From Byssochlamys sp. IMV 00236 (lineage: Eukaryota > Ascomycota > Eurotiomycetes > Eurotiales > Thermoascaceae), in contig MSJH02000137.1 in the NCBI GenBank assembly GCA_001931875.2, positions 186,001-250,000 of the forward strand: a stretch of DNA of 64,000 nt, read 5' to 3'. The stretch's first letter is position 1; each line of letters starts with the position of its first letter. The notes under the pieces were generated by a model. It had not been told where the DNA came from. It did not search any database and worked only from the letters and a program-made list of their open reading frames with translations. The translations under genes and the position numbers were made by a program. Shown here one piece after another: positions 11,552 to 22,380 of this stretch.

Positions 11552-12114
11552 CTATAGTCGCACTTTAACGTCCACACAGGGCAAGGTCCACTCGCGCCGT
11601 CCCAGTAAACTCCGCAACCACTCCAGCCCCATGCCTGTCCATTCTTCCTGCCTGGTCTCCACGGTACCGTTGGTGAATCCTTTTCTCGCTTCATCCAAGG
11701 CCGCACCAGCAAGCGCCTTTGTTGTAGTGTTTACTGCCTCTATAACATAGCGCGCAAAGCTCTCATTTCCAAACTCCACCTTGTCCGCTGCTATCGACGC
11801 ATTGCTCGGTACCGTGTATGTAACCGGAGAAGAAGCGAAGCGCGGAGAGAACCAGTCGCCCCGGAAATCGAAGAAGCAATGGTCAGACCAATGACATGAT
11901 GAGAGGAATAGTATCAGCAGGAGAGCGGAGCAGTAGATGCAAGGTCGGTGGAGGATATATGTGACCGTGACAAAGGAGATGATGAAGAGCGGAGAGGCGT
12001 TGGTCGGGATGAAGAGGAGGGGTAGCCAGCTGGAATCGGTTGTTGTTAGATTTCTTTCAAAGATAGTTAACCTGCTGCGTTTGTCATCGGGACATACCTC
12101 CTGAGACAGAACAT
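11552..12114 (-). CDS. Small N-glycosylated membrane protein of unknown function
   Basis: Two exons on the minus strand, 12114-12098 (17 nt) and 12029-11552, separated by a 68-nt intron (GTATGT...TCTAACA...CAG), give 164 residues. The start MFCLRSWLPLLFIP was chosen because splicing joins it in frame to the hydrophobic exon. A longer unspliced frame starting at 12184 simply reads through the intron. The N-terminal about 60 residues hold two hydrophobic segments (WLPLLFIPTNASPLFIISF and CSALLLILFLSSCHW). The C-terminal half is polar and helical with sequons NAS, NES, NTT and NGT, suggesting a lumenal or extracellular face. I do not recognise the family. Confidence 0.6.
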
Positions 12115-12717
12115 GCTGGTCTGGTTTGTGTGGATAGGAGATTATGTAGGTGTCTGGCGAAGCAGTCGGCGGAAACTTGCGCAAACACTTATGGCTTCTT
12201 CCGAGCAGAGTAGACAGGGGGGCCGCAAGATTACCCGTTGGGTTGGGGCCAGATGTTTCTTCAAGAGAAGAATAATGATCTCCTTAGTGTAGAATAATTA
12301 GTAGATGATTAATCATGAGATGCAGAATCCGTTCTGTTCTCGTTTTAGTAATGACGACGATCGGCTTTCAGATGAACGCAGTGAAGGCGGAACGGCGCAC
12401 CCGCAGCCACACTCACAGGCGCAAGCGCCCGCCGTAGCCCAGCCACTTTCTCTCTGCCGTCACTGCAGCCCACCGCGAGATTTCCTCTGTCTCGTCTTGC
12501 CAACTATCAACATCAGTCTGATTGCCACATCTGACCAGCCGTAGGCTGCTTCTTCCTTTCCTTTTCTTATTGCATTTGCTTTGTATGAGCTGATTGGGTG
12601 CTGTCCTGCTTCCTTACTGTCGCATTTTCTCTAGAGATTGCTCTCGAAAGAGAGCTACAGATTGAGTCTGAGCTTGGATATCATTTCACGGGCGCCCCTA
12701 CAAGGCGAGTGACAGAA
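12115..12717. other. Divergent promoter region plus 5' leader of the EDC4-like gene
   Basis: Lies between the minus-strand membrane protein and the plus-strand EDC4-like gene. An in-frame ATG at 12598 precedes the chosen start, but the residues it would add look like untranslated sequence rather than the family's N-terminus. Pyrimidine-rich tracts occur at about 12440-12590. Confidence 0.45.
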
Positions 12718-15700
12718 ATGTCCACCCCAAGTGATCTCCAAGCTCTGTTTGCGAGCATCAAGCCGCGTCCATCGCCTTCTCCTGCGGCTCAGGGTGCACA
12801 CCCATCGCAATTCCAGCAACCGCAGGGCTTGCGTCCGCAACCTTACGATGGACAGAGCTTGCCGCATCCGCGCACTCAGCAGCATGGATATCACCACCCT
12901 TCGGTGTCTTCACCTCTCTACAGTCCCGTGCCTGGCAATCATACTCCTCCCCACAATGGCTCGGATATAATCAGTCCTATTGCAGCTACACCAAGAAGTG
13001 AACAGCAGCAACAGAACGCAGACCGTACAGCTAGTCTTTTGAATTTGCTCAAGTTCGGACAGAACGCTTCCCAAGGCGCGCAGCAGCAAGCTCCTGCGAT
13101 GGGTTCTTTTCTATCTGGTCCTCAGCAGCCCCAGGAAACTGGGCCTGCAGAGCCGCCCAAGAGAGGCCATACGAGAGCTATCTCTGCTTCTGACTTGGTG
13201 GCGTCGTTCATGGCAAAGCCGGGACCTGCTCCCGAAAGTCCTGCCCCTCCCCCAGAGGCTGGTCCCAGCTTCACTGGGCCTGCAGTCACTGAGGAGAAAC
13301 CTGAGACTCCGGCTGCGCCCGCTACAACCACGCAGGACATATTACTCCGATTGCTCAACCGGCCCAAGCCTTCACAGGGTTCTGAGGGGGGGTCAGTGAA
13401 AGAGACCCAGCAGTCACCGGCTGCTTCCACCCCTCTCAGATCACCGCGCATTGAGACCCCTCCTGCTGAGGAGACAGCTCAGCCCAGCAAGCCGTCTGAA
13501 GAACCAACTCCGGATAATAAGGACGCGCGCATGCACGTCTTTGGTTCAGGTGAAAGCTCTGAAAATATTCCTTTTGACGTGCCAAAGCCATCTGTCCCAA
13601 GCAAAGATACTATTTTCACCTACGTCAATCCCTTCGACCAACTCGCTGCTGCCTCTCCCAAGAAGACCACCCCACAGCCGAAGTCTCGTTCTCGCAGTGG
13701 AAGCCCTGCCGTTGACTCCATGAGGTCCAAGAGAGATACCTCACGTACCAAGGCTAGTCCAGCTACTACTGAGAATGTTACCGACCAGTCGGCTACTGGT
13801 ACTGACGAGAACGTGACAATTCCCGCTCAGAACCAACCTACGGTCTCGGAGGCACTTGGCGAAGTTGCAGAGCAGGTGGAACGGGAGGTTGAGGATGCTC
13901 TTGCCAGAGCTTCCAACGGAGAGCCTCAAGCAAAGAAGGATATCCAAGATGAGCCGAAAGTCGCTCTCTCTACACTTGCCAGTGAACTGCAGGATGCAGC
14001 CAAGGATGTCAAGGAAGAGGTTGGCACGGATGCTCTCAAAGATAGCCTGCCGGAACCTGTTGCAGAAACCGTACAACAGACGATCAATGAGGTAGCTGAT
14101 GGCGCGCTCGCTGACAGCTGGGAGAGCGTCGAGGAGAGTCCAGAGAAGGAGGAAGAGCGTGTTGTTGAGGTCTACAACTTCCCTCTCAAGCCGTTCATCT
14201 CTATCGCTGTCAAACCTCGTGATAAGAAGCTGGCACGTCTCCGTGACGATGGTATCATGGACGTTGCTCGCCTGAAGAAAGATTTCGACCAACTCGACCG
14301 CTCTCTTACTTCGGCAACATCGGAGTATATCGTCTATGCGCTCGCTAAGAATGGAGGGTTGAGAATAATTCGTCAGGATGATGGAAGCGACAAGCAAATT
14401 TTCCGCTCCACCCGGGACCGCGTCTTCAACGTTGCTCTTTGTACCACTGCGGCGAATGCGGCTCCCTCGAAGGAGCAGGCTGTTCTCGCAATCGGGGTGA
14501 GTGGCACTGTCTATTGGTCTACGATCTCGACAGAGGACAAGGACCTTTTTGAGTTGGATGCTTTGGAAAGTGAGAGTCTTATTTTCCCGCCGTATCCGGC
14601 GTCTGACGAGAATACCTCTGGCGGCCAGCTGAAAACGCGTGCCAAACGGAGCTCTCGTCACCCGGCGCTCTTTGGAATCGGTCGTGGTAAAAACATCTAT
14701 GTCATTAAGCCTCGGGCGGCAATGATAGCCGAATATGGAGTGTCAGGAAACCAGCGTGTTGTGGACACTGAAAAGTTCTTCAAGGAACGCGCTCTGAAGA
14801 TCTCTACTGGTAAGGCAGGAAAGGATTTCGTATTCAGCGAGGACGATACCGTCATAGCGTCTCTCGACAAGACCGGAAGACTCAGATTCTGGGATATCCG
14901 TGACATGCTCGACAGAGAACCTCACGCTGCTGCTCCTGCCGAAGTTCGCGTTCCTCTCAACACGTTCGTCACTGGATCTCCGGCTGAGAAGTCTTGGCCG
15001 ACATCTGTGCTTTTTATTGATAAGCTGCGTCCCTACGTCAAGTCCACTGCTCTCCGCTACGTCCTTGTTGGATTGAAGCAGAACCATACGTTGCAGCTCT
15101 GGGATATTGGCCTTGGGAAGGCTGTACAGGAGATCAACTTCCCTCACGAGAACGAATCAGATGCTATTTGCAGTGTGGCTTACCACCCTCCTTCTGGCAT
15201 CATTGTTGTTGGACATCCAACCAGGAATTCGATCTATTTCGTTCACTTGTCGGCTCCCCGCTACAATTTGCAGCCTATGTCTCAGGCTTCGTTTGTGAAG
15301 CGTTCCAACGAAAAGGACGGCCAGTTGCCCAAGCCTGAATCAACTGCTTGCTTGAGCGGCATCCGCGAGATCTCGTTCGCGTCTAAAGGTCAGCTTAGAA
15401 GCTTAGATCTTCTCTCGATCAACAAGACCCCTGGAACCCCTCGCGGCCCTGAAGATAACGGGCTGTTCGAGTTGTACGTGATGCATTCGCGGGGTGTGAC
15501 CTGCATCAACATCAAGAAGGAAGACCTTGGCTGGACTAATGACAACAAAATCGTTCGTCCAGTGGATGCTTTGGAGGAAGGCCTCATTGAGATTTCAGAC
15601 CTCCAGACTTTCCCCAGCTACGTCGCGGATGAGCCTTCAGTTAACGGAGATGCCACTGCCACCCCTAAGATCGCCGCCAGGGATGTCCCTAAGAAGACGC

Positions 15701-17384
15701 CTGAAGGCCTCCTTGGCGAGCCTACAGCGCCGTCTCGCAACGAGTCCCCTGCCAAGGCTGCGTCCAAGAAGAAGTCTATTGAAGACCCTGAGGCGACAGC
15801 AAATGGTGTCGAGAAGGCTGAAAAGAAGAAAAGAAAGAAGGCTGCTGCTAGTGAAGCAGCTGGTAAAGTGAAGGAGACCAACACAAAGGTTACACCATCC
15901 CAGATCCTAAGCGAGCCTGGCCTGGAGCGCCGCGCTATTTCTCCACAGAAAGCAACGAAGGACTCGGGCATTGTCCAGAGTCCCTTGAACGGTGCTGAAC
16001 CTGTTATGTCTCCGGCCACGATGGCTACTATTCCATCTGCAAGCGCTGACTCTGCAACTTCGGGCGGATCGATCACTGTCGGCATCTCTAGTGATTTCCT
16101 GAACAAGGAAATGAAGAAGCTTGAGAAGACTGTGTCAACTGAGTTCTCAAAGAGTCTTAGGCACGAACTCGAGGATCTTTACAAGCGTTTCGATGACGAC
16201 AAACGTGCGTGGGATGCGACTGCTACTGCCAAGCAGGACCAGCTGTTGCAGATTGTCTCGAGCACACTTTCTGACAAGATCGAAAAGAACCTTGGACGCA
16301 TCATCTCGAACAGCATTCAGTCTGAGGTCATCCCTGCCATCGTTAACGTCACGTCTGCCACTCTGGGCAAGCAAGTTAACGAGACGCTTGGCCATGCCAT
16401 CCCTCGTGAAGTCCGTCAAGTCCTTCCAGACTCAGTCGCCCGTGCTGTCCAGAAATTCGACATCACGAAAGTGGTTTCCGACGTCGTTTCCAAGAAGCTC
16501 TCTTCCCAGGTTGAAGGAGAGTTCTCTCGAGCTTTCCAGGGCAGCATCAAAAAGATGGGAAGTGATATGGAGCGCCAGATGCAAGCCCAGATGAAGCATT
16601 ATGAGATCCAGCGTCAGAGCGACTCTGCCAAGATTGAGCAACTAACCGCGCTTGTCCGCGGCTTGTCTGACACTGTCGCATCGATGGCTGCCGCTCAGAA
16701 CAGTTTCCAGAACGAGATTCTCAGGCTTAATCGTCACATTGCTTCTCGTGACACCGAGGAGAATAAGCACCGCTCCCGCCATGTCTCGTCTGCCTACTCC
16801 GCTGCTTCCAACGACATTCCCTCCGCCAGGACTCCGGAGGAGATCGAGCTGGCTGAAATTGCGCAGCTCATGAACGAGGGAAGATATGAAGAGGGATCAG
16901 TGAAGGTGAGTTCACAGTATTGTTGTGGCTTTAATAATGGATTTTGGGTCAGTTGCTGACAGAGTGTGTTTGATGCAGTGGCTGCAATCTTCGCAGCAAG
17001 CGGACCTGTTCGATAACCTCTTCGTTCGCTTGAACCCAGCTTACCTGACGGGGCTTTCTCCGATCGTCTCATTGTCTGTTGGCGTCGCGGTTACATCTTC
17101 GCTGGAGACGAATCTGCCGGAACGCCTCTCTTGGCTCGAAGTTGTCTTGCAGACTGTCAATCTTCATGTATGGCTTATCATCTTTATTTCATCTCATTAT
17201 TCGGTTACTGATTCTTCTGTAGGACCCGGATATTCGTGAAGTCGCTCCGAAGATCATGGATATCCTTATCCAACGTCTTGAGAGCTTGTACATGGCGATT
17301 GCGGAGAACGACCCGCACAATCCTATTCTACGCAAGATTCCACCGCTCTCTCGTCGTGCCCGGGAACTTCGTGGTGCCCACTGA
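12718..17384 (+). CDS. EDC4/Ge-1-like mRNA decapping scaffold
   Basis: Three exons (12718-16905, 16979-17167, 17223-17384) sum to 4539 nt, 1512 residues. Layout: a Pro/Gln/Ser-rich disordered N-terminus starting MSTPSDLQALFASIKP (1 to about 480); a WD40-like propeller (about 480-930, with FVFSEDDTVIASLDKTGRLR and repeated LWDI-type strands); a Lys/Ala/Ser-rich linker with KKKRKKAAA; a long coiled-coil/helical region from about residue 1119; and a C-terminal helical domain beginning at TPEEIELAEIAQLMNEGRYE and ending in ELRGAH. This is the Ge-1/EDC4/Hedls architecture, which scaffolds Dcp2-dependent decapping in cytoplasmic P-bodies. The last two exons are needed for the conserved C-terminal domain; reading through the first intron would truncate it. 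The start follows the family-like N-terminus; a 40-residue upstream extension is possible but unlikely. Confidence 0.88.
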
Positions 17385-18486
17385 AGTCCTAGGCCGACCT
17401 GAGAAGCGGTTGAATAGTTCCAGATCTCTATTTCAGGGGCTGGCTAAAACATCTTTGGCCTGTATTTGATGTGTCACGATACGGATGCGAAGACGAGATT
17501 CGGAAAGCTACGTCTGATAAACTGACCCGGTATGATCTTCCGGTGTCATATTCGGTGGAGATGATATGTACCCTTATTTGCTTTCGTGCCTTCTAGTTAT
17601 GGGACTTTCTAGGTCCTGATAAACGTCTTGTACTATGTCAGTCACGATCTTTCGGGCTGTATTTCTGTCAGCGATGGATTCGTTCCGGTCACTGCTTTTG
17701 TCTCTTTTCCAACTTGCCTTGAAACAGGAGAGTTGGGTGAAAGGATATCAGCAAAGACATCGTTTAGTCCTGAACTGCTTGCGACACAGTGTGACGCCTC
17801 AGTTTCTCGGGCACGATCCAGACGCCTTTTTATTAGTTACTACTTGAATTGACATATGTTTCAGCAATAATAATGTTCGTCCTCTGTCAATGACGATACT
17901 GTAACCGTTGATCTAGGACTGGTTCTTGACTTGAAGAAGTTCATGTAGAATTTTATGTTTCTGCCTTGCATGTAACCAAGTGATTGCTGTGTATTTTCCC
18001 CTCGAAGCATTTTGCGTTTCCCAGATTGCACTTCGCTTCTTCATTTTGATGTACGTTAGCAGTTCTGCCTTCAATGCGCAGTAGTAAACATCGAGATCCA
18101 GGTATATTTGAAACGCTATTCCACGTCAGTTTGCGTATGCTGTGGCGATTTTGGAAGCGTAAAGCACATGATTGAAGGTATGGGCTAGAAATGTCTAACC
18201 GCATGGCACAGCCTCTATCTGTCAGCATCTAACAGGCTTTATAAACAGTAGATCCTTCTATGACACACTACTGTAGGGATGACTGGATATGGTATCCTGT
18301 CATGCGTAAGCTTACCTGGGCGAGCCATACCTATCAGGGACCCCGATGCGGCAAACAAATGTAACCTATATTTTCTACCATACTTCCATCGCTTCTTCCA
18401 GTTATTATTAAAATTAAATCCTCCTCCCATTCTAGGACTTTGCCCATCTACTTCCTATTTCCCAATACGTTTCATTCAAACCAAAA
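17385..18486. other. Intergenic between EDC4-like and HAD genes
   Basis: About 1.1 kb, moderately AT-rich, with short frames only. The left part is the probable 3' UTR of the EDC4-like gene. The right end is a pyrimidine-rich leader directly before the HAD start. Confidence 0.5.
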
Positions 18487-19203
18487 ATGCCACGCCTCTC
18501 CGACTACCGTCTCCTGTCCTTCGACGTCTACGGCACCCTCGTCGACTGGGAAGCCGGGATCCTATCCGCGCTCCAACCAGCCCTCTCGCAAGCCACCGCG
18601 AACTACACCCCCGAACAAATCCTCACCATGTACCAAGCCCTAGAAAGCGAACAGCAAACAATCACCCCCGAAATGCCATACTCCCAACTCCTAGCTACGA
18701 TCTATCCCCTCCTTGCGCAGAACCTCAACCTACCCCCCGCAACCGAAGAGGACTGTCGCCAATTCAGCGATTCAATAGCCCACTGGCCTGCCTTCCCAGA
18801 TACCGTAGACGCTCTACGACGTCTGTCGAGACATTATAAACTCGTCGTCCTTTCCAACGTCGACCGCGATTCATTCGCCAAGACCAATGCGGGGAGTTTA
18901 CAGAATTTCCCGTTCGATATGATCATCACCGCGCAGGATGTGAGGGGTTATAAGCCTGATTTGCGCAATTTCGAATACATGCTTGATGCTGTGAAGAGGG
19001 AGTGGGGGGTTGAGAGAGAGCAAGTACTTCAGACGGCGCAGAGCCAGTTTCATGATCATCAGCCTGCGAAGAAGGTGGGGGTGAAGTCGGTGTGGATCGT
19101 GCGGCCGGGGGCGATTATGGGGAATGTAGGGGAGGAGATTTATGATTGGAGGTTTGATACGTTGGGAGAAATGGCGGATGCTGTGGAGAAGGAGAGTAAA
19201 TGA
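18487..19203 (+). CDS. HAD-superfamily hydrolase, haloacid dehalogenase type II-like
   Basis: Intronless, 238 residues. HAD motif I is FDVYGTLVDW with nucleophile Asp13; the second position is Tyr, as in the 2-haloacid dehalogenase branch rather than the Asp of phosphatases. Motif II is VVLSNVD (Ser123), motif III Lys156 in RGYKPD, and a motif IV-like acidic/His stretch (FHDHQPAKK) is followed by VKSVWIVRPG. A C1-type helical cap lies between motifs I and II. No signal peptide, so probably cytosolic. The family includes L-2-haloacid dehalogenases and many fungal paralogs of unknown substrate. The start has a good context (CAAAAATGCC) and gives the expected N-terminus. The 5' half is unusually C-rich in wobble positions while the 3' half is G-rich. 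Confidence 0.88.
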   Translation: MPRLSDYRLLSFDVYGTLVDWEAGILSALQPALSQATANYTPEQILTMYQALESEQQTITPEMPYSQLLATIYPLLAQNLNLPPATEEDCRQFSDSIAHWPAFPDTVDALRRLSRHYKLVVLSNVDRDSFAKTNAGSLQNFPFDMIITAQDVRGYKPDLRNFEYMLDAVKREWGVEREQVLQTAQSQFHDHQPAKKVGVKSVWIVRPGAIMGNVGEEIYDWRFDTLGEMADAVEKESK

Positions 19204-19679
19204 ATAAGTGAGGTTGTTGTTGTGGTTTGAGTGTTTCTTCTTCTCATGTTGTTGTGAGTAGATAGATAGTACATAGTATAAGTAGTTGGGATCCACTTTC
19301 CTGTTCAGGTGGTTGTAAGTGTCAGATAGCAAGATGAGCTTCTCCACTACTGTATATCTAGACTACGTTTTATTACCTCGAACAAGCAGATAAGGCAGCG
19401 CAATATTGTGCATTTCGAGAACAATTGAATCTTGCCATCCAATCCCAATTACCTTTCATTTTTGCCCCACAAACGACTTCATTAGAAGTAGACGCATGGT
19501 TGATACAGTTTTCAAGCTACAGGTGTATGGAAGAACTTTCTCGATGTAAATTCCATATGCGCCGCTATCTGGCGGCCAAACACTCTAACAGATGAATGAT
19601 TAATGTACAGTACATCAATACTTTTTCCCATATCGAACAATCACTTTCACCAACGCCGATTTATGCCAGTGGTATCTAA
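19204..19679. other. Convergent 3' intergenic region
   Basis: Separates the 3' ends of the HAD gene (+) and TAD3 (-). Low-complexity GT/AC-rich stretch at the left; nothing coding seen. Confidence 0.5.
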
Positions 19680-21365
19680 TCAAGCATGAAAGTCAACCTG
19701 CTTCTCCGGGCTAACAGTTTCTTCGGAGTCCTCGTGGGTATCATTTTCTATGAACTCAAACCCCAACGCGCGCCAGTTTAGTTCTTTGCGCCAGTGAAGC
19801 CCATAGTAATTCCTCTCTTGTTTGGTTTCTTTATTCTTATTCTCTCCATGATCTGGTGATTGCTCAGCGCCAGGGCTGTCCAAGACTGGACTGACAACAG
19901 GTTCGGATGCTAAACCGCCGACTGCCATTCTTCCACTCCGGGGAAAGACAGTAAGTCTGAATCGTGAAAGGAGCATTCCCATACAGCAAGAAAGACACGG
20001 TTCATGTGTAATGTAGAGATCAAGTCCCGTGCAAAGGTAGCCTCCAAGAGAACGAGGGCGAATGCGGGATTTGGCTGGTTCGCCCGTGCTGGGGTCTGCT
20101 GAGAATGAGTACAGGATGGATTTCTCGAGCGGCGTCAACGCGACTTTGTCCGACGCTGGTGTAGCTGCTGCGTTTTTAGATGGAGGCTCGTCCTCCTCAC
20201 GTGGTCTCTTCCCGGCCTTCCCTGATGCCGGAATAGCTGATGAGTCCCTAGGAGACTCTTGTTCCTCGCGTCGTCTCTTCGCTATCATCTCTGCGACACG
20301 CATCAGAGCGTGGAGTTCAGGTCCACCCTCAAGATCAGGATTGTAAGTCTTGCTGGCCGGATTCGGCCCACCGTGACTGCATTGGGACTCCTGGAGAGAT
20401 GGTTGTCCTCCTTCTGGCCTTGAATATCGTGCATCTCCAGCGACGGCAACAATGGCCTTTGTCCACCCAAGTTCATCATTCTCATCAATTTCAATCTCCG
20501 GGTCGACCACGACAGCTCCCACTCCACGACCTCGTCCAGACTTTTCTGCCTCAGCAGCTACCATTCTCGCCAGCGCAAGGTAGTGGCCTGTTTTAGATTG
20601 TATAGATGCACGCGTCTTGTTAAGTATCGGTGGTGGCGGCGCGACCAACGCTCTTTGTGCCGCAGGGTTGAATGTCACTGGCCAAAGGGTTCGCGACCAT
20701 TGTTCTGCCTGGCGCTGATTGAGAGGCGGCTGAAGTGGGATGCATATTGATCTGATCGGAACTGTAGGGGGAGTAGATTTAACATCAGACGAAAGAGACA
20801 AAGGTGCATAAGGCGCTAGTAGAGTTTGGACGGTTTCAATATCGGGCAATAGGCCTGGGATAATCACATAGATCGTCTGCGGCGGAGTTTGCTGCACGGC
20901 ATCCCCTTCGCTGGCGACAACAGACGCTTTGAGGTGCTCAGGCAGATTAGCCCGCTTTACGAATCGACGCAGATGTTGCAGTGGCAGCGAAGGGTCTTTA
21001 GGGAATGCAGCGTCAAGAACTCTGTAGATGTGCGCGGATTTATCAAGTCAGCCTGGTGGTTTGGATAGGCTCCCAGAAAAGGAAAGGTGATCAAGTTGAA
21101 TACGAACTTGGTAACAGCAGAGGCACTCTTCACGTTGACTTCTGCGACATACGCGTCTCCTAAATTGACACGAGATCAAATCAGCGATCTCATGTTGCCC
21201 AAATGTACATTGCGCTCTGTCAGGTAGACTGAAAACGTGAGAACACTTACCATACTCCTCATTGGGCCGTGTTTCCTGAACAGTCTTGATATGCACCACC
21301 TGCCCCTTCAGAGGTTGGATACCCTCCAGCACTTTCAAGACGTCCATATCCATTGCGCTGGCCAT
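19680..21365 (-). CDS. TAD3: tRNA-specific adenosine deaminase subunit TAD3
   Basis: Three exons on the minus strand (21365-21251, 21159-21108, 21021-19680) total 1509 nt, 502 residues. The cytidine-deaminase-like fold shows zinc ligands His293 (GPELHALM) and Cys398/Cys401 (HEPCLSCCMGM). The catalytic Glu two residues after the His is replaced by Leu295, the hallmark of Tad3. In the heterodimer, Tad2 supplies the active site and Tad3 is structural. The complex converts A34 to inosine in tRNA anticodons. The C-terminus (YYGLHWRKELNWRALGFEF) is typical. An insertion of about 100 residues rich in Arg/Glu/Ser/Pro separates the His and Cys motifs. The donor at 21107 (GTTCGT) is weak but frame-closing. 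Convergent with the HAD gene. High confidence. Confidence 0.92.
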
Positions 21366-22380
21366 CGATATCGAGAGGGGTACAGATAACTAGGTAACTT
21401 AGCGGGGGAAGGAGAGGAAGAAGACAAGTCCGACACGGGTACACGCAACGTCAAGACATGGTTTCGATTCTTTCCTCGAAATAATGGATCCCAATGTCAC
21501 AACAAAAGAAAATAAAAAGCTTAGCGTCTCCAAACGGCAGATAGCATGGCCAAGTGGTCGGAGGATAACTTTCTGAAATATGACGTCCCTCCGATTTTAC
21601 TGCTAGCCCTAAGACGTAGACCCTAACTTTCCTATTTCGGCTAACCTTGAGGAAAAGTGAGCCAATGCTATTCAAGCACCGATTGAGCTGAGCATTAACA
21701 GAATCACTGCGACAGTAATGCATTCAAGGCTGAGTGCTGGGCAGTAGTAAAATCAGATAACTGATTTCCCAAGGTATTTGCTACATACAACAAACTAGAG
21801 TTTCTCTCTCGAATTAAACGGCACGAACAAACATATTGAACCATCCTAGTTGCTCACTCACTTGATTCTACAGGGTAAGGTTAACCCGTGTTTATACGAA
21901 TAATCCACATCCCATGTTCATGTAGGTACCTACTATTCCATACATGTGTTAAAGAACCCAGATCCAAGCAACTTGCAGTTCTGCTAGATGGTCTAATAAC
22001 TATTTGCTTCCGTGCTGTTTAGAATTATGACTCGACAATTCTGATCTTAACCATCCTATACAATTTAAATAGTTAATTGAGCTACAGTTAACTATACAAT
22101 CCGCCTATTTCTTCTATTTATGCTAGATCGGTCAAAACAGACGATTAAGACTGAGTCAAAGTAAAACTGAATCGCCTACATTATTATGCTTCAGCTAAGT
22201 GTACAATAAAGCACAATAGCTTCAAAGATCCTCGAACATAATAGGTAATAAATCTAAGGGCTAGTTTAATTTTTAGTCCATCAGTGAATTGGAAATAAAA
22301 GATATCTTAGACAAGCGCTTATAGGCTGCGCATTGCGCGGCCTTAAGTATTTAACAACCCAGATAACTACCTTAATGCTT
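21366..22380. other. TAD3 upstream region and edge of the AT-rich island
   Basis: Normal-composition promoter sequence to about 21.8 kb, then composition becomes progressively AT-rich. No gene seen. A tRNA-like A-box stretch near 21545 was examined and rejected. Confidence 0.5.

Noticed and set aside
12598..12717. Forty-residue N-terminal extension of the EDC4-like protein
   Set aside because: In frame but leucine/glutamate-rich leader unlike the family; the ATG at 12718 gives the expected N-terminus.
13741..14661. 306-codon open frame on the minus strand
   Set aside because: Lies wholly antisense inside the EDC4-like first exon. Residue composition is shadow-like and no family is recognisable.
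21539..21611. tRNA-like stretch with an A-box-like TGGCCAAGTGG
   Set aside because: The D-stem does not close, there is no anticodon stem, and no B-box resembling GGTTCGANTCC follows.
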